A DNA stretch of 21,007 nt. Origin: Campylobacteraceae bacterium. Its GTDB lineage: Bacteria; Campylobacterota; Campylobacteria; Campylobacterales; Sulfurovaceae. The notes below the pieces were generated by a model, which was given only the letters and a program-made list of their open reading frames with translations, did no database searches and was not told where the DNA came from. Below are positions 1 to 8,046 of the stretch, one piece after another (within the stretch, counting starts at the first letter, position 1; each line of letters begins with the position of its first letter). The DNA lies in NCBI GenBank assembly GCA_027022775.1, contig JALVXO010000007.1:1-21007 (forward strand). Reading direction: 5' to 3'. A program made the position numbers and the translations under genes.

Positions 1-2350
1 CTGCCCCTTCCTCCTGCAAACTGTTTGAAAACGGCGGCATACTGCCAGGCACTGCTCCGCCTATATCTGCATGGTGCCCTCTGCTTGCTGTCCAAAATTT
101 CACCTTGCCCTCTTTAATATATGGCGTTACCACAGTAATATCCGGCAGATGAGAACCCCCTTCATAAGGAACATTGGTAATGTAACTCCCCTCTTTGATT
201 TTTGGAAACTTTTTTATTATAGATTTTACAACACTTCCCATGCTTCCTAAATGAACCGGAATATGCGGAGCATTTGTTACCAGGTTTCCTTGTGCGTCAA
301 AAATTGCGCAAGAGTAATCCTGCCGCTCTTTAATATTGGTAGAGATTGCAGCTTTTTGTAAAATTTCACCCATTTTTGCTGCCGTAAATTGGAACCTGTT
401 TGCCAGCAAAGAGAGTTTTGCAGCTTCTATTTTCTGCTCTTGTTTAATTTTAGAAAGTTCAATGATTATATCTCCATACTCGTTAACATAAGCTTTTGAG
501 CCGCTATCGAGCAAAACAGTTGAATTCTCCTGTAAAATTAAAGCTGCGCCTTCTACTATCTGATGCGCTCCCAACTCTTTATAAACATCCGCTTTCTGCC
601 ATTTGCCGTTTATATAAACCTCTGTCTGTTTTACAGGTTTGAATTTTTTATCTGTCACCTTTTTACGCAATAGCTTTTCGCCTTTTTTTACCACCTCTAC
701 TTTTACTCTTTCTACTATCAGTTTACTCTTTAGCAAAAACCCGAAAACTCTTTTATACTCTTTTTCAAAAGTCCCTTTTATATCGGAAGATTGCTCAATT
801 TCTAAAACTGTATTAGTACCTTCATACTTTATAAAAAGGGTTCTTTCTCCCTTTGGCAAACCGCTCCACCAATCCTCGTTAAATGCATCCAAAGGCTCTT
901 CTATTACTTTAAAGTAACTTTTTGTAACATCTGCTCCGGCAATGCCTACTGCCGATAATATTCCGCTGTGTTTATGAATTAAAACCTTTTTTATGCCCAA
1001 TTTGCGTGCCACTGCAACTGCATGCTGTCCGCCGGCTCCGCCAAATGCGCAAAGTGTATGTTCTGAAGGGTCGAAACCTTTTTTAATTGTTATCTCTTTA
1101 ATCGCATTTGCCATCTGTTCATTTGCTACATCCAAAAAAGCTTCGGCAACCTCTTCAACGGTTGTTCCAAGCTCTTTTGCAATCGGTTCAAAGCCTCTTT
1201 TTGCCAATTTTTTATTTAACGGTTCATCCCCGTTTTTTCCAAAAATTGAAGGAATGCTTTCTATATCCAGCCTGTTGGTAACCAAATTTGCATCTGTTAC
1301 ACTTAAATACCCCTCTTTCCCGTAACATAATGGTCCAGGGCTGCTGCCTGCGCTCTTGGGACCAACTATAAACATTCCATTTTTATAAAAAAGTCTGCTG
1401 CCGCCCCCTGCGGCAACAGTATGTATATCCACCGCCGGCGTGCTTATGTAACAGCCTGCAATTTCACTTTCGTATCGTAACTCAACCTTTCCATCATACC
1501 GGCTTACATCGGTACTTGTTCCTCCCATGTCAAAGCCAATCAGCGGCTCTTTGCTGTATATTCCAGCAAGTGCCACCACTCCGCCTGCAGGACCGCTTAA
1601 AACAGAATTTGCGCCTCTAAATTCACTCGCTTTGCATAAGCCGCCGTCAGACTTTATAAAGTAAATTTTCTCTTTGTCGCCTTTAAAGTTTTTTAATATT
1701 TTATTAATATACTCTTTTATTACCGGGCTTAAATAAGCATCAACAACTGCAGTAAACCCTCTTTTTACCGCACCTATTGCCGGGCTTATTTCGCTGGAAA
1801 TGGAAATATGGTTAAACCCTTTTGCATTTTTTGCAAGCTTTTTTTCATGAAAACTGTTTTTATAACTGTGCAAAAGAGTAACTGCCAATGCTTCATTGCT
1901 GTCACCTTTCAGCTCGAAATCCTGCAACTCTTTTGCTGTGATATAACTGCCGTTTTGCGGATAAATTCTCTCATCTATCTCTACAACTCTTTTATATAAA
2001 GGTTTGCTTTTTTCTATTTCAAGTTCAAAAAGATTTGGACGGTTTTGATAAGCTATTTCAAGCAAATCCTTAAAACCTTTTGTTACTGCAAAAACAACAT
2101 CGCTTCCTTTCCGCTCCAAAAGTGCATTTGTTCCAACTGTAGTGCCAAGCCTGACCCACTCTATCTTATCCAAATCTATTATATCTGGCTTTTTGCCAAA
2201 AATCTCTTTTAAAATTTCTCTTATTCCTTCACTGTTAGCATCTTCGTACTGCTCTGACTGGCTTAAAATTTTTTTTGTATAAACCCTCTCTTTATAAACT
2301 GCATAAATATCGGTAAATGTCCCGCCTCTATCGATTGCAATCTTTAACAT
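1..2350 (-). CDS. 5-oxoprolinase / hydantoinase-type fused HyuA-HyuB protein (3' end outside window)
   Basis: An open frame runs from an ATG at 2350 leftwards past the window edge: 783 codons with no stop. The N-terminal part is HyuA-like, with IDRGGTFTD at the start and the second phosphate-binding motif GFDMGGTSTD. It continues without a break into a HyuB-like part (NRFQFTAAKMGEILQ, then AAISTNIKERQDYSCAIFD and HIPVHLGSM). This A+B fusion is the layout of ATP-dependent 5-oxoprolinase (OplAH), which opens 5-oxo-L-proline to glutamate; prokaryotes more often split it into two genes. The start is supported by AGAGG at 2356-2360. The family also includes N-methylhydantoinases and acetophenone or caprolactam enzymes, so substrate is inferred only. 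About 400-450 C-terminal residues should lie outside. A palindromic element sits directly upstream of the ribosome binding site. Confidence 0.85.
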   Translation of the reverse strand, partial: MLKIAIDRGGTFTDIYAVYKERVYTKKILSQSEQYEDANSEGIREILKEIFGKKPDIIDLDKIEWVRLGTTVGTNALLERKGSDVVFAVTKGFKDLLEIAYQNRPNLFELEIEKSKPLYKRVVEIDERIYPQNGSYITAKELQDFELKGDSNEALAVTLLHSYKNSFHEKKLAKNAKGFNHISISSEISPAIGAVKRGFTAVVDAYLSPVIKEYINKILKNFKGDKEKIYFIKSDGGLCKASEFRGANSVLSGPAGGVVALAGIYSKEPLIGFDMGGTSTDVSRYDGKVELRYESEIAGCYISTPAVDIHTVAAGGGSRLFYKNGMFIVGPKSAGSSPGPLCYGKEGYLSVTDANLVTNRLDIESIPSIFGKNGDEPLNKKLAKRGFEPIAKELGTTVEEVAEAFLDVANEQMANAIKEITIKKGFDPSEHTLCAFGGAGGQHAVAVARKLGIKKVLIHKHSGILSAVGIAGADVTKSYFKVIEEPLDAFNEDWWSGLPKGERTLFIKYEGTNTVLEIEQSSDIKGTFEKEYKRVFGFLLKSKLIVERVKVEVVKKGEKLLRKKVTDKKFKPVKQTEVYINGKWQKADVYKELGAHQIVEGAALILQENSTVLLDSGSKAYVNEYGDIIIELSKIKQEQKIEAAKLSLLANRFQFTAAKMGEILQKAAISTNIKERQDYSCAIFDAQGNLVTNAPHIPVHLGSMGSVVKSIIKKFPKIKEGSYITNVPYEGGSHLPDITVVTPYIKEGKVKFWTASRGHHADIGGAVPGSMPPFSNSLQEEGA

Positions 2351-2364
2351 TCTTACCTCTTAAA

Positions 2365-2523
2365 CCTAAATTTTGCATTAGAAGGTGCATCAGATGCGTT
2401 GGTGCTTGGCAGCAGGGGTGCTGGAGGAAAACGCAGGCGCTCCCGGAGACAAATGGCTTTACTTCAGTGCCCATGCTGCCAATGACCAATGCAGATGGAG
2501 TATTGGCTAATGCAAATTTTGGG
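2365..2523. repeat. 159-bp long-palindrome, MITE-like element
   Basis: The two ends are imperfect inverted repeats: 2365-2380 pairs with 2508-2523 at 14 of 16 positions. The similarity continues inward without gaps: reading 2365-2414 on + and 2523-2474 on - gives about 36 identical positions of 50, including the block TTGGCAGCA in both arms. With one 1-base gap the pairing goes on for about 15 more bases, leaving a short GC-rich centre. The pentamer TTAAA flanks the element on both sides (2360-2364 and 2524-2528), as a target-site duplication would, though in such A/T-rich DNA this could be chance. There is no transposase. One arm recurs at 20831-20894. The local ORF on the + strand is an artefact of the repeat. 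Confidence 0.65.
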
Positions 2524-2545
2524 TTAAAATAAAATAGTGCATAAA

Positions 2546-2551
2546 ATTATA
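2546..2551 (-). promoter_or_regulatory. Candidate -10 box for the oxoprolinase gene
   Basis: A perfect TATAAT on the minus strand, preceded by ATTTTGA. It lies about 20 bp outside the palindromic element. A transcript from it would start near 2539 and carry the whole element in its 5' leader before the start codon at 2350. No convincing -35 is seen, which is usual in Campylobacterota. Confidence 0.45.
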
Positions 2552-2696
2552 TCAAAATTGTACTCTCCGCAAAAAAAATTATCTGTTTTCTCTCAATTTT
2601 TGCAAACATCTATAACTAAAGCATTTGACAAAATTTTGCTAAATCCGGGTTCTAGCTGGAAATAACGGGATATTAAGCTCTATTTGTTCCTGTAAA

Positions 2697-2725
2697 AGCA
2701 GTAATTGCAGAGTATCATTACTGCT
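2697..2725 (-). terminator. Candidate weak terminator after the adhesin gene
   Basis: Perfect 9-bp inverted repeat (AGCAGTAAT at 2697-2705, ATTACTGCT at 2717-2725) with an 11-nt loop, 43 bp past the adhesin stop. On the minus strand the second arm runs into only four T residues (GCTTTTACAGG), so efficiency is doubtful. On the + strand it is followed by a short T run. Confidence 0.35.
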
Positions 2726-2767
2726 CTGTATTTTTGTGAAATTGGAAGAATTTTTAAGTTTTATCAA

Positions 2768-4981
2768 TTAAAACCCTATTGTAACTCCTGCCCTTGCAAC
2801 TACGCCAGATGCGCTGGAGTGTGAAACAGCAGCATTTATTAAAATATCATTATTAATGTAGTGGAATCCTCCTATTGCAAATGCTGTTTCTCCTTTATAG
2901 TAACCCATTCCAAAACTTATTTGTGTATTTTTTTTGCTTCTAGTATTTGGAACCAAAGCAGACATAGCTGCAGACATAGCTGCAACTGAATTTACCTTTT
3001 TATCCAGCCTGTTAAGCTGGCGCATATTAACTGCATCGGTAGGATTTACACCGTCAGCCACATTTGTTATGCGTCTTTTTAATTTGCTGTTTCCAACCGA
3101 TACAGTATTTGCTTCACTTGCGACAGAGTTTTTGCCAAGAGCCACAGAGTTGGCTGCATTTGCCCTAACTTTCGAATTTATTCCGATTGCTACAGAACCT
3201 GCTCCTTCACTTACAGCGGATAAACGGCTGTATCTGCTGCGGGAATATCTGGGTCTTGAAAGTTTTTTTACTTTGCCGGCACTCTCTTCGTTAAAACTTA
3301 TATATTTAATTTTTTCTTCTATATCATCGATATCTTCTCTATTTATTTTTACCTCTTCTCTTGTAGCAGCCAAACCTCTTGTATTGGTGTTAATTGCTTC
3401 TTTGTTTACCTGAATGGCGCTGCTGTTTAAAACTATTTTTTGGCTGTTGTGTGAAATTGCATCAGCATTGCCATTTATTGCGGTTCTGTTAGAATATATC
3501 GCTCTGCTGTTGCTAGATACTCTGCTCGAAACTGAATTTATGCTTTTGCCAAGAGCAGCATTAGAAGCGCTCATTTGGCTCTTTATAGCAGAAATTTCAC
3601 CGCTGTTTGCTGCAATGTTTCGGCTGTTTTGACTTATTAAACCGCTGTTTTCCAAAATATCGCTTTGAGCTTTATTTAACCCCTCTTTATTGCTTGCGAT
3701 ATCAGCAGCATTAGAAGAGATAAAATTGCTATTTGTTTTAATTAAATCTTTATTTGCTGATATTTTTGAACTGTTAGCTGCTATAGCGCTGTTTGCCTGT
3801 TTTAATCCCTCTTGGTTTGCAGCAATTGCATCAGCATTTTCCAAAATATTGCTGTTGGCTTTGCTTATAGCATCTTTATTGCTTGCAACCCCTTCACTGT
3901 TTTTAGAAATTAAACTGCTGTTATCTTTTATTGCATTTTCATTAGCTGTAATTTTATCACTATTTGCCGAAATTAATCCGTTATTTGCTGTTATTGCATC
4001 TTTATTGGCAGCAATATTGTTTTTGTTGCTGGCAATTTCACTGTTGGCTTTTTTAATAGCATCTCTGTTTGTGCTAATTTCAGTTGCATTTTTTGCAATT
4101 GAATCTTTATTGCTTTTTGCCAAATTTGTCTCTAATCCTGATAAATCGGCTTTTTTTGTATTGGTATCGCCTGCTAAATTTTCATCGGTTATTATCAGAG
4201 TTGATTTGTCGCTATCAAGCTTAATAGTGCTGTTTTTCCAACTGTTGCGGTTTAATTGGTTTTTATTAACTGCATCTGTGCCATTTACTGCTTCTGCAAC
4301 ATTTATTACTCTTCTCTCTCCGCCCTTATTGCCTACAGAGACAACACTGTTTTGATCTGCTACAGAGTTGCTTCCTATGGCAACACTGTCATTTCCAGAT
4401 GCAACACTGTTTTTTCCTATTGCTATAGAACCATTCTTTGAAGCTTTTGCTTTAGTTCCTATTGCAACTGCATCAGATTTTGTGCTCTGTGCAGATGTTC
4501 CAATAGCCACTGCTCTTACTCCGGCAGCTTTTGTACGCGCAGAGGAGGTATCAGAAGATCCAATAGAAATGCTCTCTGTGCCGCTTGCTTCTGCACTCCA
4601 GCCAAAAGCCTGCGCTTTTGTCCCTGTTGCTTTAGAACCTGTTCCTAACGCAGTTGCCTTGTTGCCCTCTGCAGATGCTTTATACCCTATTGCTGTTGCA
4701 GTCGCTTTGGTTGCTTTAGAACCGGTTCCTATTGCTATGCTGTTTGGGCTTAATGCTCTTGATTTTGTTCCTATAGCAGTTGAGTAACTCCCTTTGGCGC
4801 TTGATTTATATCCTATTGCAGTTGAGGGTCTGGAGTTAGAAGATGATGTAGCTTTAGCTTTGTTGCCTACTGCAACATTATTTGTTTTTCCTCCATCATC
4901 TGCGCTAAAGTTATCTGATGCTTCATAAGCTTGCAAAATAGAAGTAAGCAGCAGCCCGCTTACTAACTTGACATATTTCAT
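2768..4981 (-). CDS. Trimeric autotransporter adhesin (YadA/Hia-type)
   Basis: A 737-residue surface adhesin. Residues 1-20 are a signal peptide. A left-handed beta-roll head of AIGxxSxA repeats covers about 35-215, followed by a neck (VSVGNKG... INVAEAVNGTDAVN, about 214-242). A long stalk (about 290-560) consists of heptads of the form IxxNxxx. A basic Arg/Tyr/Ser patch (572-586), a second short head (595-630) and a second neck (INV-like TNVADGVNPTDAVN) follow. The C-terminal YadA anchor (about 655-737) ends in GVTIGF with a terminal Phe, as expected for BAM-dependent outer-membrane insertion. Three chains make the 12-strand barrel. The upstream leader has a TATAAT box (5014-5019) and an AAAAGGG ribosome site. 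The repetitive codons create long spurious + strand frames across the gene. Role (adhesion, aggregation) is inferred from the family; the ligand is unknown. Confidence 0.92.
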   Translation of the reverse strand: MKYVKLVSGLLLTSILQAYEASDNFSADDGGKTNNVAVGNKAKATSSSNSRPSTAIGYKSSAKGSYSTAIGTKSRALSPNSIAIGTGSKATKATATAIGYKASAEGNKATALGTGSKATGTKAQAFGWSAEASGTESISIGSSDTSSARTKAAGVRAVAIGTSAQSTKSDAVAIGTKAKASKNGSIAIGKNSVASGNDSVAIGSNSVADQNSVVSVGNKGGERRVINVAEAVNGTDAVNKNQLNRNSWKNSTIKLDSDKSTLIITDENLAGDTNTKKADLSGLETNLAKSNKDSIAKNATEISTNRDAIKKANSEIASNKNNIAANKDAITANNGLISANSDKITANENAIKDNSSLISKNSEGVASNKDAISKANSNILENADAIAANQEGLKQANSAIAANSSKISANKDLIKTNSNFISSNAADIASNKEGLNKAQSDILENSGLISQNSRNIAANSGEISAIKSQMSASNAALGKSINSVSSRVSSNSRAIYSNRTAINGNADAISHNSQKIVLNSSAIQVNKEAINTNTRGLAATREEVKINREDIDDIEEKIKYISFNEESAGKVKKLSRPRYSRSRYSRLSAVSEGAGSVAIGINSKVRANAANSVALGKNSVASEANTVSVGNSKLKRRITNVADGVNPTDAVNMRQLNRLDKKVNSVAAMSAAMSALVPNTRSKKNTQISFGMGYYKGETAFAIGGFHYINNDILINAAVSHSSASGVVARAGVTIGF

Positions 4982-5013
4982 ACTAGCCCTTTTAATAAAA
5001 TTCTATTAGGCGA

Positions 5014-5019
5014 ATTATA
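5014..5019 (-). promoter_or_regulatory. -10 box of the adhesin gene
   Basis: Perfect TATAAT on the minus strand, 33 bp upstream of the adhesin ATG and preceded by an A/T-rich stretch containing AAAAGGATAAAAAGA. No -35 hexamer is evident. Confidence 0.5.
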
Positions 5020-5075
5020 TCTTTTTATCCTTTTAAATTCCATAAAATGGGCATTTTGAAATATTATTTATAAAT

Positions 5076-5912
5076 TTATCTGCAAGCCCAAGAACTTTCT
5101 TTACACATTTTATCCAGAATATCTTGGGCTTTTTGGTGTGAATTTTTTGCCGCTTCCCACAAATAGTTAAAAGCGTATATCTTATTTCTTAAAACCCCTT
5201 CCCCTTTATAATACATCACTCCCACATTGTAGATAGACTCTATATCACCATCTTTTGCTGCCTCTTTAAACCACCTAAAAGCCTCTTTTTTATCCTGTTT
5301 TACCCCTTTTCCCAGATAATAGCAAATTGCAGTATTATATTTTGCATTCAAGTACCCTTTTTGCGCTGCATTTAAATAGTACTCAAAAGCTTTTTTGTAA
5401 TCCTTTTGTACCCCAATTCCATTCTCATAAATAAATCCTAAATTATATATAGAGTATTTGTCACCTCTTTTTGCCGCCTCTTTATATAAAGAGAGAGCTT
5501 TCTTAATATCTTTTGGAACTATTTTGCCTTGAAAATATATATTTGCCAGTGCAAAAAGCGCTTTTGTACTGTTTAATTTTGCCGCTTTTTGGTAATAATT
5601 TATTATATTTTTTGCTGTACCGTTTGCATCTTGGTAGATTCTGGCAATAAAAAGATTGGCTTTGGCACTCTTTTGTGAAGCTTTTTTATACCAAAGCAGC
5701 GCCTTTTCATTTGAAACCTTAACTCCTCTGCCTGTTCTATAGATATCGCCCAGCTTTAAAATCGCCTGCAAATTGCCGCGCTTTGCCTCTTTTTTTAAAA
5801 TATTTACAGCCTTGCTTATATTACCCTTTTGCAAATTTCTCTCTGCAGCTTCAACAGCACCCTTCGCTGTAAGCAAAATAGAAAAAACAGCCAAAATTGC
5901 CAAAAATCTCAT
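5076..5912 (-). CDS. Exported Sel1-like repeat protein
   Basis: A 278-residue protein with an N-terminal signal sequence (MRFLAILAVFSILLTAKGA) followed by about six Sel1-like repeats. These are short helix pairs with the pattern AxxxLGxxYxxGxGVxxDxxKAxxWYxKAA, seen in LGDIYRTGRGVKVSNEKALLWY, LGFIYENGIGVQKDYKKAFEYY and TAICYYLGKGVKQDKKEAFRWF. Such solenoids act as protein-protein scaffolds; exported ones in this phylum include the Helicobacter Hcp proteins. Unlike Hcp proteins it has few cysteines: only the C-terminal CKESSWAC pair is conspicuous. There is no lipobox, so a periplasmic or secreted protein is likely. It lies between the adhesin and PEBP genes, same strand, with its own leader (A/T-rich -10-like ATAAAAT at 5934-5940). 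Specific partner unknown. Confidence 0.8.
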   Translation of the reverse strand: MRFLAILAVFSILLTAKGAVEAAERNLQKGNISKAVNILKKEAKRGNLQAILKLGDIYRTGRGVKVSNEKALLWYKKASQKSAKANLFIARIYQDANGTAKNIINYYQKAAKLNSTKALFALANIYFQGKIVPKDIKKALSLYKEAAKRGDKYSIYNLGFIYENGIGVQKDYKKAFEYYLNAAQKGYLNAKYNTAICYYLGKGVKQDKKEAFRWFKEAAKDGDIESIYNVGVMYYKGEGVLRNKIYAFNYLWEAAKNSHQKAQDILDKMCKESSWACR

Positions 5913-6018
5913 TTTAAACCTTTTTTAATTGCAATTTTATCTAAAATATGTTCAAACTATGGATATAATGAAGTTGCAGAGAAAAGATTTAATTGCGGTA
6001 TGAGTTTTTAAAATGTGT

Positions 6019-6513
6019 TTAATTTCTTCCATATTTTCCTACAATTTGAGTTTTTTTAATAATTAAAGGGTTAATTAACTCTAAAGCCCTTTTTATAGAA
6101 ACATTTTTTGGAAAATCTACCATCTTTTTTAAAGCATAAACTGTAATTATATAGCGGTGCGGTTTTCCAGGAGGCGGACAGGGTCCTCCGTAGCCAAACT
6201 CTTTGTAATCGTTTTTTAACTGTAAAAACTCATTGGGGCGCACACCCTCTTTAATTTCATTGCTAACTGGCAGATTAAAAGCTGCCCAGTGCCACCATCC
6301 GCCAATTCGCGGTGCGTCGGGGTCAAATATTGTTACAGCCAAAGATTTTGTCTCTTTAGGAATCTCTTTTAATAAAATTTGCGGGGAAATATTTTCTCCG
6401 CCGCAAAGTTTATAAACAAATTTTTTACTAACTTTTGGTGCAAAATTTGGAACCTGTATAGAAAAAGCAAAAGCTGCCTGCATCAAAATGACGACTGCAG
6501 TTAAAAGTTTCAT
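6019..6513 (-). CDS. Exported PEBP-family protein (YbhB/YbcL type)
   Basis: A 164-residue protein with a cleavable-looking signal peptide (MKLLTAVVILMQAAFAFS) and the bacterial phosphatidylethanolamine-binding-protein fold motifs. These are the ligand-pocket DPDAP, the GGWWHWAAFNLP strand, and GYGGPCPPPGKPHRYIITVYAL. The length matches bacterial YbhB/YbcL proteins. These bind small anionic ligands, and no enzymatic role is established for most of them. Its ATG overlaps the TGA of the upstream Crp/Fnr regulator (ATGA), so the two are almost certainly one transcript with coupled translation. The functional link to denitrification control is unknown. Confidence 0.88.
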   Translation of the reverse strand: MKLLTAVVILMQAAFAFSIQVPNFAPKVSKKFVYKLCGGENISPQILLKEIPKETKSLAVTIFDPDAPRIGGWWHWAAFNLPVSNEIKEGVRPNEFLQLKNDYKEFGYGGPCPPPGKPHRYIITVYALKKMVDFPKNVSIKRALELINPLIIKKTQIVGKYGRN

Positions 6514-7217
6514 TTATTCTGCTCCAATCCCATCTGAGCTTTGAAATTGGCAATACAGTTGGTACACTCTTTTACTTTGTTGGTTTCTAAAATGTGCATC
6601 AGTTTATCTCTGTCTAAAACTTCAAGATTGTGGTTTTTTAAACTTATAATGCCCTCTTTTTTAAATTTTGCCAATATTCTTGAGAAGGTTTCTGGAGTAA
6701 TATTTAAAATGGAGGCTATTTCACTGTTTTTTAAACGTTTAAAAATTGAGGGTTTGTGAATAATGATATCTGCAACTTTAGCTTCTGAACTTAAAACTGT
6801 CTCTTTATGAATCAGTGCAGAAAGAAGGGCAACTTTGCCTGTAAGCGAGCGGATTATAGCTTTGGCGAAACTTTTATTATCAAGAAGCTGCTCTACCACT
6901 TCAAAAGGGATCAGCCCCATCACTCCATCGGTGGTAAATTCGCAGGTTGCAGGAAATGCCTGATCTTCAAAATAGACATACTCGCCAATTAATGAGGGGG
7001 CTTTTAAAATATTTATATGCACCTGATTGCCTTTTGGGGTGGTTTTATACATTTTTACACTGCCTTCTAAAACAATATACATGTATTCGCTTCTGTCCCC
7101 TTCGAAAAAGACAATGCTGCCTTTGTTATATTTTTTGGTAAAAAGTTTTTGTTCAAGTATCTTTAAATACGGCAGCGGTAAATCTTTAAAAAAAGAAATC
7201 TCATTTAAATTGTGCAT
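6510..7217 (-). CDS. Crp/Fnr-family regulator, Dnr-like (probable NO/denitrification activator)
   Basis: The start is taken at 7217 because a perfect AGGAGG (7225-7230) lies 7 nt upstream; a longer upstream frame lacks such a site. The product has 235 residues. A cyclic-nucleotide-binding-type beta barrel covers about 8-110 (NKGSIVFFEGDRSEYMYIVLEG), then a dimerisation helix and a winged helix-turn-helix (about 162-192). The recognition helix reads ETFSR (E176, S179, R180). This is the ExxSR pattern of FNR-type proteins that read TTGAT half sites, and such sites occur upstream of the nor operon. There is no N-terminal cysteine cluster, so it is not a classic oxygen-sensing [4Fe-4S] FNR and fits the Dnr/Nnr heme/NO-sensing group better. 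An unusual C-terminal tail carries CTNC (C218, C221). The gene lies downstream of the nir cluster and overlaps the PEBP gene. Confidence 0.85.
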   Translation of the reverse strand: MHNLNEISFFKDLPLPYLKILEQKLFTKKYNKGSIVFFEGDRSEYMYIVLEGSVKMYKTTPKGNQVHINILKAPSLIGEYVYFEDQAFPATCEFTTDGVMGLIPFEVVEQLLDNKSFAKAIIRSLTGKVALLSALIHKETVLSSEAKVADIIIHKPSIFKRLKNSEIASILNITPETFSRILAKFKKEGIISLKNHNLEVLDRDKLMHILETNKVKECTNCIANFKAQMGLEQNK

Positions 7218-7240
7218 TATATAGCCTCCTAATGTGCTAA

Positions 7241-7269
7241 ATAATACCACAATTTTTTTAATAATGCAA
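7241..7269 (-). promoter_or_regulatory. Promoter of the Dnr-like regulator
   Basis: On the minus strand TTGCAT (7264-7269), a 17-bp spacer and TATTAT (7241-7246) give a sigma70-like promoter about 24 bp ahead of the start codon. It would allow the regulator to be made independently of the nir operon. No FNR-type palindrome is seen here. Confidence 0.45.
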
Positions 7270-7309
7270 AAAAAATGGCTATATCTAAAAATATTCGGAA
7301 AATATGTAA

Positions 7310-8044
7310 CTATTTTTCAAACCAATTTAACTGCTCATGCAGGCGCACAACTTCACCTACCACAATTAAAGCAGGGGTTGGCAAATCTTTTGCTTTTTCA
7401 TAAATATCTTCCAGGGTTCCAATGACCGTTTTCTCTTCTGGAGTGGTGCCTTTGCTAATAACTGCTATCGGGAAATCTTTTGGTTTGCCTATCTCTATAA
7501 GTTTTTTAGTAATTTTATCCAAATTGTGCAACCCCATTAAAAATACTATCGTATCATCGGTTTTAAAATTTTCCCACGGGATTTGGGATTTCTCTTTATA
7601 CGGCGCTTCATGCCCTGTTACAACACGGAAAGAGACTGTAATGCCTCTGTGGGTTACCGGAATGCCCGCATATTCGGGCACTGCAACAGCAGAGGTAATT
7701 CCTGGAATAAATTCAAATTTTACCCCTTTGCTTTTTAAAAAGAGGGCCTCTTCTCCACCGCGCCCAAAAACCAGCGGGTCGCCCCCTTTTAAGCGCACTA
7801 CTGTTTCATATTTTTGAGCCAACTGGTAAAGCAACTCATTTATCTCATCTTGCGGCAGGGTGTGGTGAGAATCTGCTTTGCCGACATATACAAATTCGCA
7901 CCCATCTTTTGCCTCTTTTAAAATTTCGGGGTTAGCCAGGCGGTCATACACTATTACATCTGCCCTTTTTATAACCTTTAGCGCTTTTAGCGTTAAAAGT
8001 TCTATATCGCCGGGACCCGCCCCTGTTAAATACACTTTGCCCAT
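7310..8044 (-). CDS. cobA: Uroporphyrinogen-III C-methyltransferase (SUMT) for heme d1
   Basis: A 244-residue SAM-dependent methyltransferase converting uroporphyrinogen III to precorrin-2, the entry step to siroheme, cobalamin and heme d1. The start at 8044 (MGKVYLTGAGPGD) is chosen because the glycine-rich GAGPGDxxLLT motif is the true N terminus of the family; upstream codons in this frame overlap nirJ. Family motifs visible are DVIVYDRL, RLKGGDPLVFGRGGEE and PGITSAVAVPEYAGIPVTHR. It lacks the CysG dehydrogenase/ferrochelatase part, so it is a stand-alone SUMT. Only 2 nt separate it from the nirJ stop, placing it in the nir operon. It is therefore probably the functional NirE supplying heme d1 synthesis, though it could also serve siroheme or B12. 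Confidence 0.92.
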   Translation of the reverse strand: MGKVYLTGAGPGDIELLTLKALKVIKRADVIVYDRLANPEILKEAKDGCEFVYVGKADSHHTLPQDEINELLYQLAQKYETVVRLKGGDPLVFGRGGEEALFLKSKGVKFEFIPGITSAVAVPEYAGIPVTHRGITVSFRVVTGHEAPYKEKSQIPWENFKTDDTIVFLMGLHNLDKITKKLIEIGKPKDFPIAVISKGTTPEEKTVIGTLEDIYEKAKDLPTPALIVVGEVVRLHEQLNWFEK

Positions 8045-8046
8045 TA

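Noticed and set aside
2317..2532. + strand frame of 71 codons over the left-end palindrome
   Set aside because: It covers the repeat itself and the start of the oxoprolinase gene antisense; the partial copy at 20831 has stop codons and indels in this frame.
2934..4787. Several long + strand frames antisense to the adhesin
   Set aside because: They arise from the repetitive Ile/Asn/Ala codons of the adhesin read backwards; they consist of hydrophobic low-complexity residues and lack ribosome sites.
5044..5057. AAAATG-GG-CATTTT palindrome between the adhesin and Sel1 genes
   Set aside because: A 2-nt loop cannot form a normal hairpin and there is no U tract; A/T-rich chance palindromes of this size are expected.
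5963..5968. + strand TATAAT before a 60-codon frame near 5829-6011
   Set aside because: No + strand gene follows; the next genes on the right are all on the minus strand.
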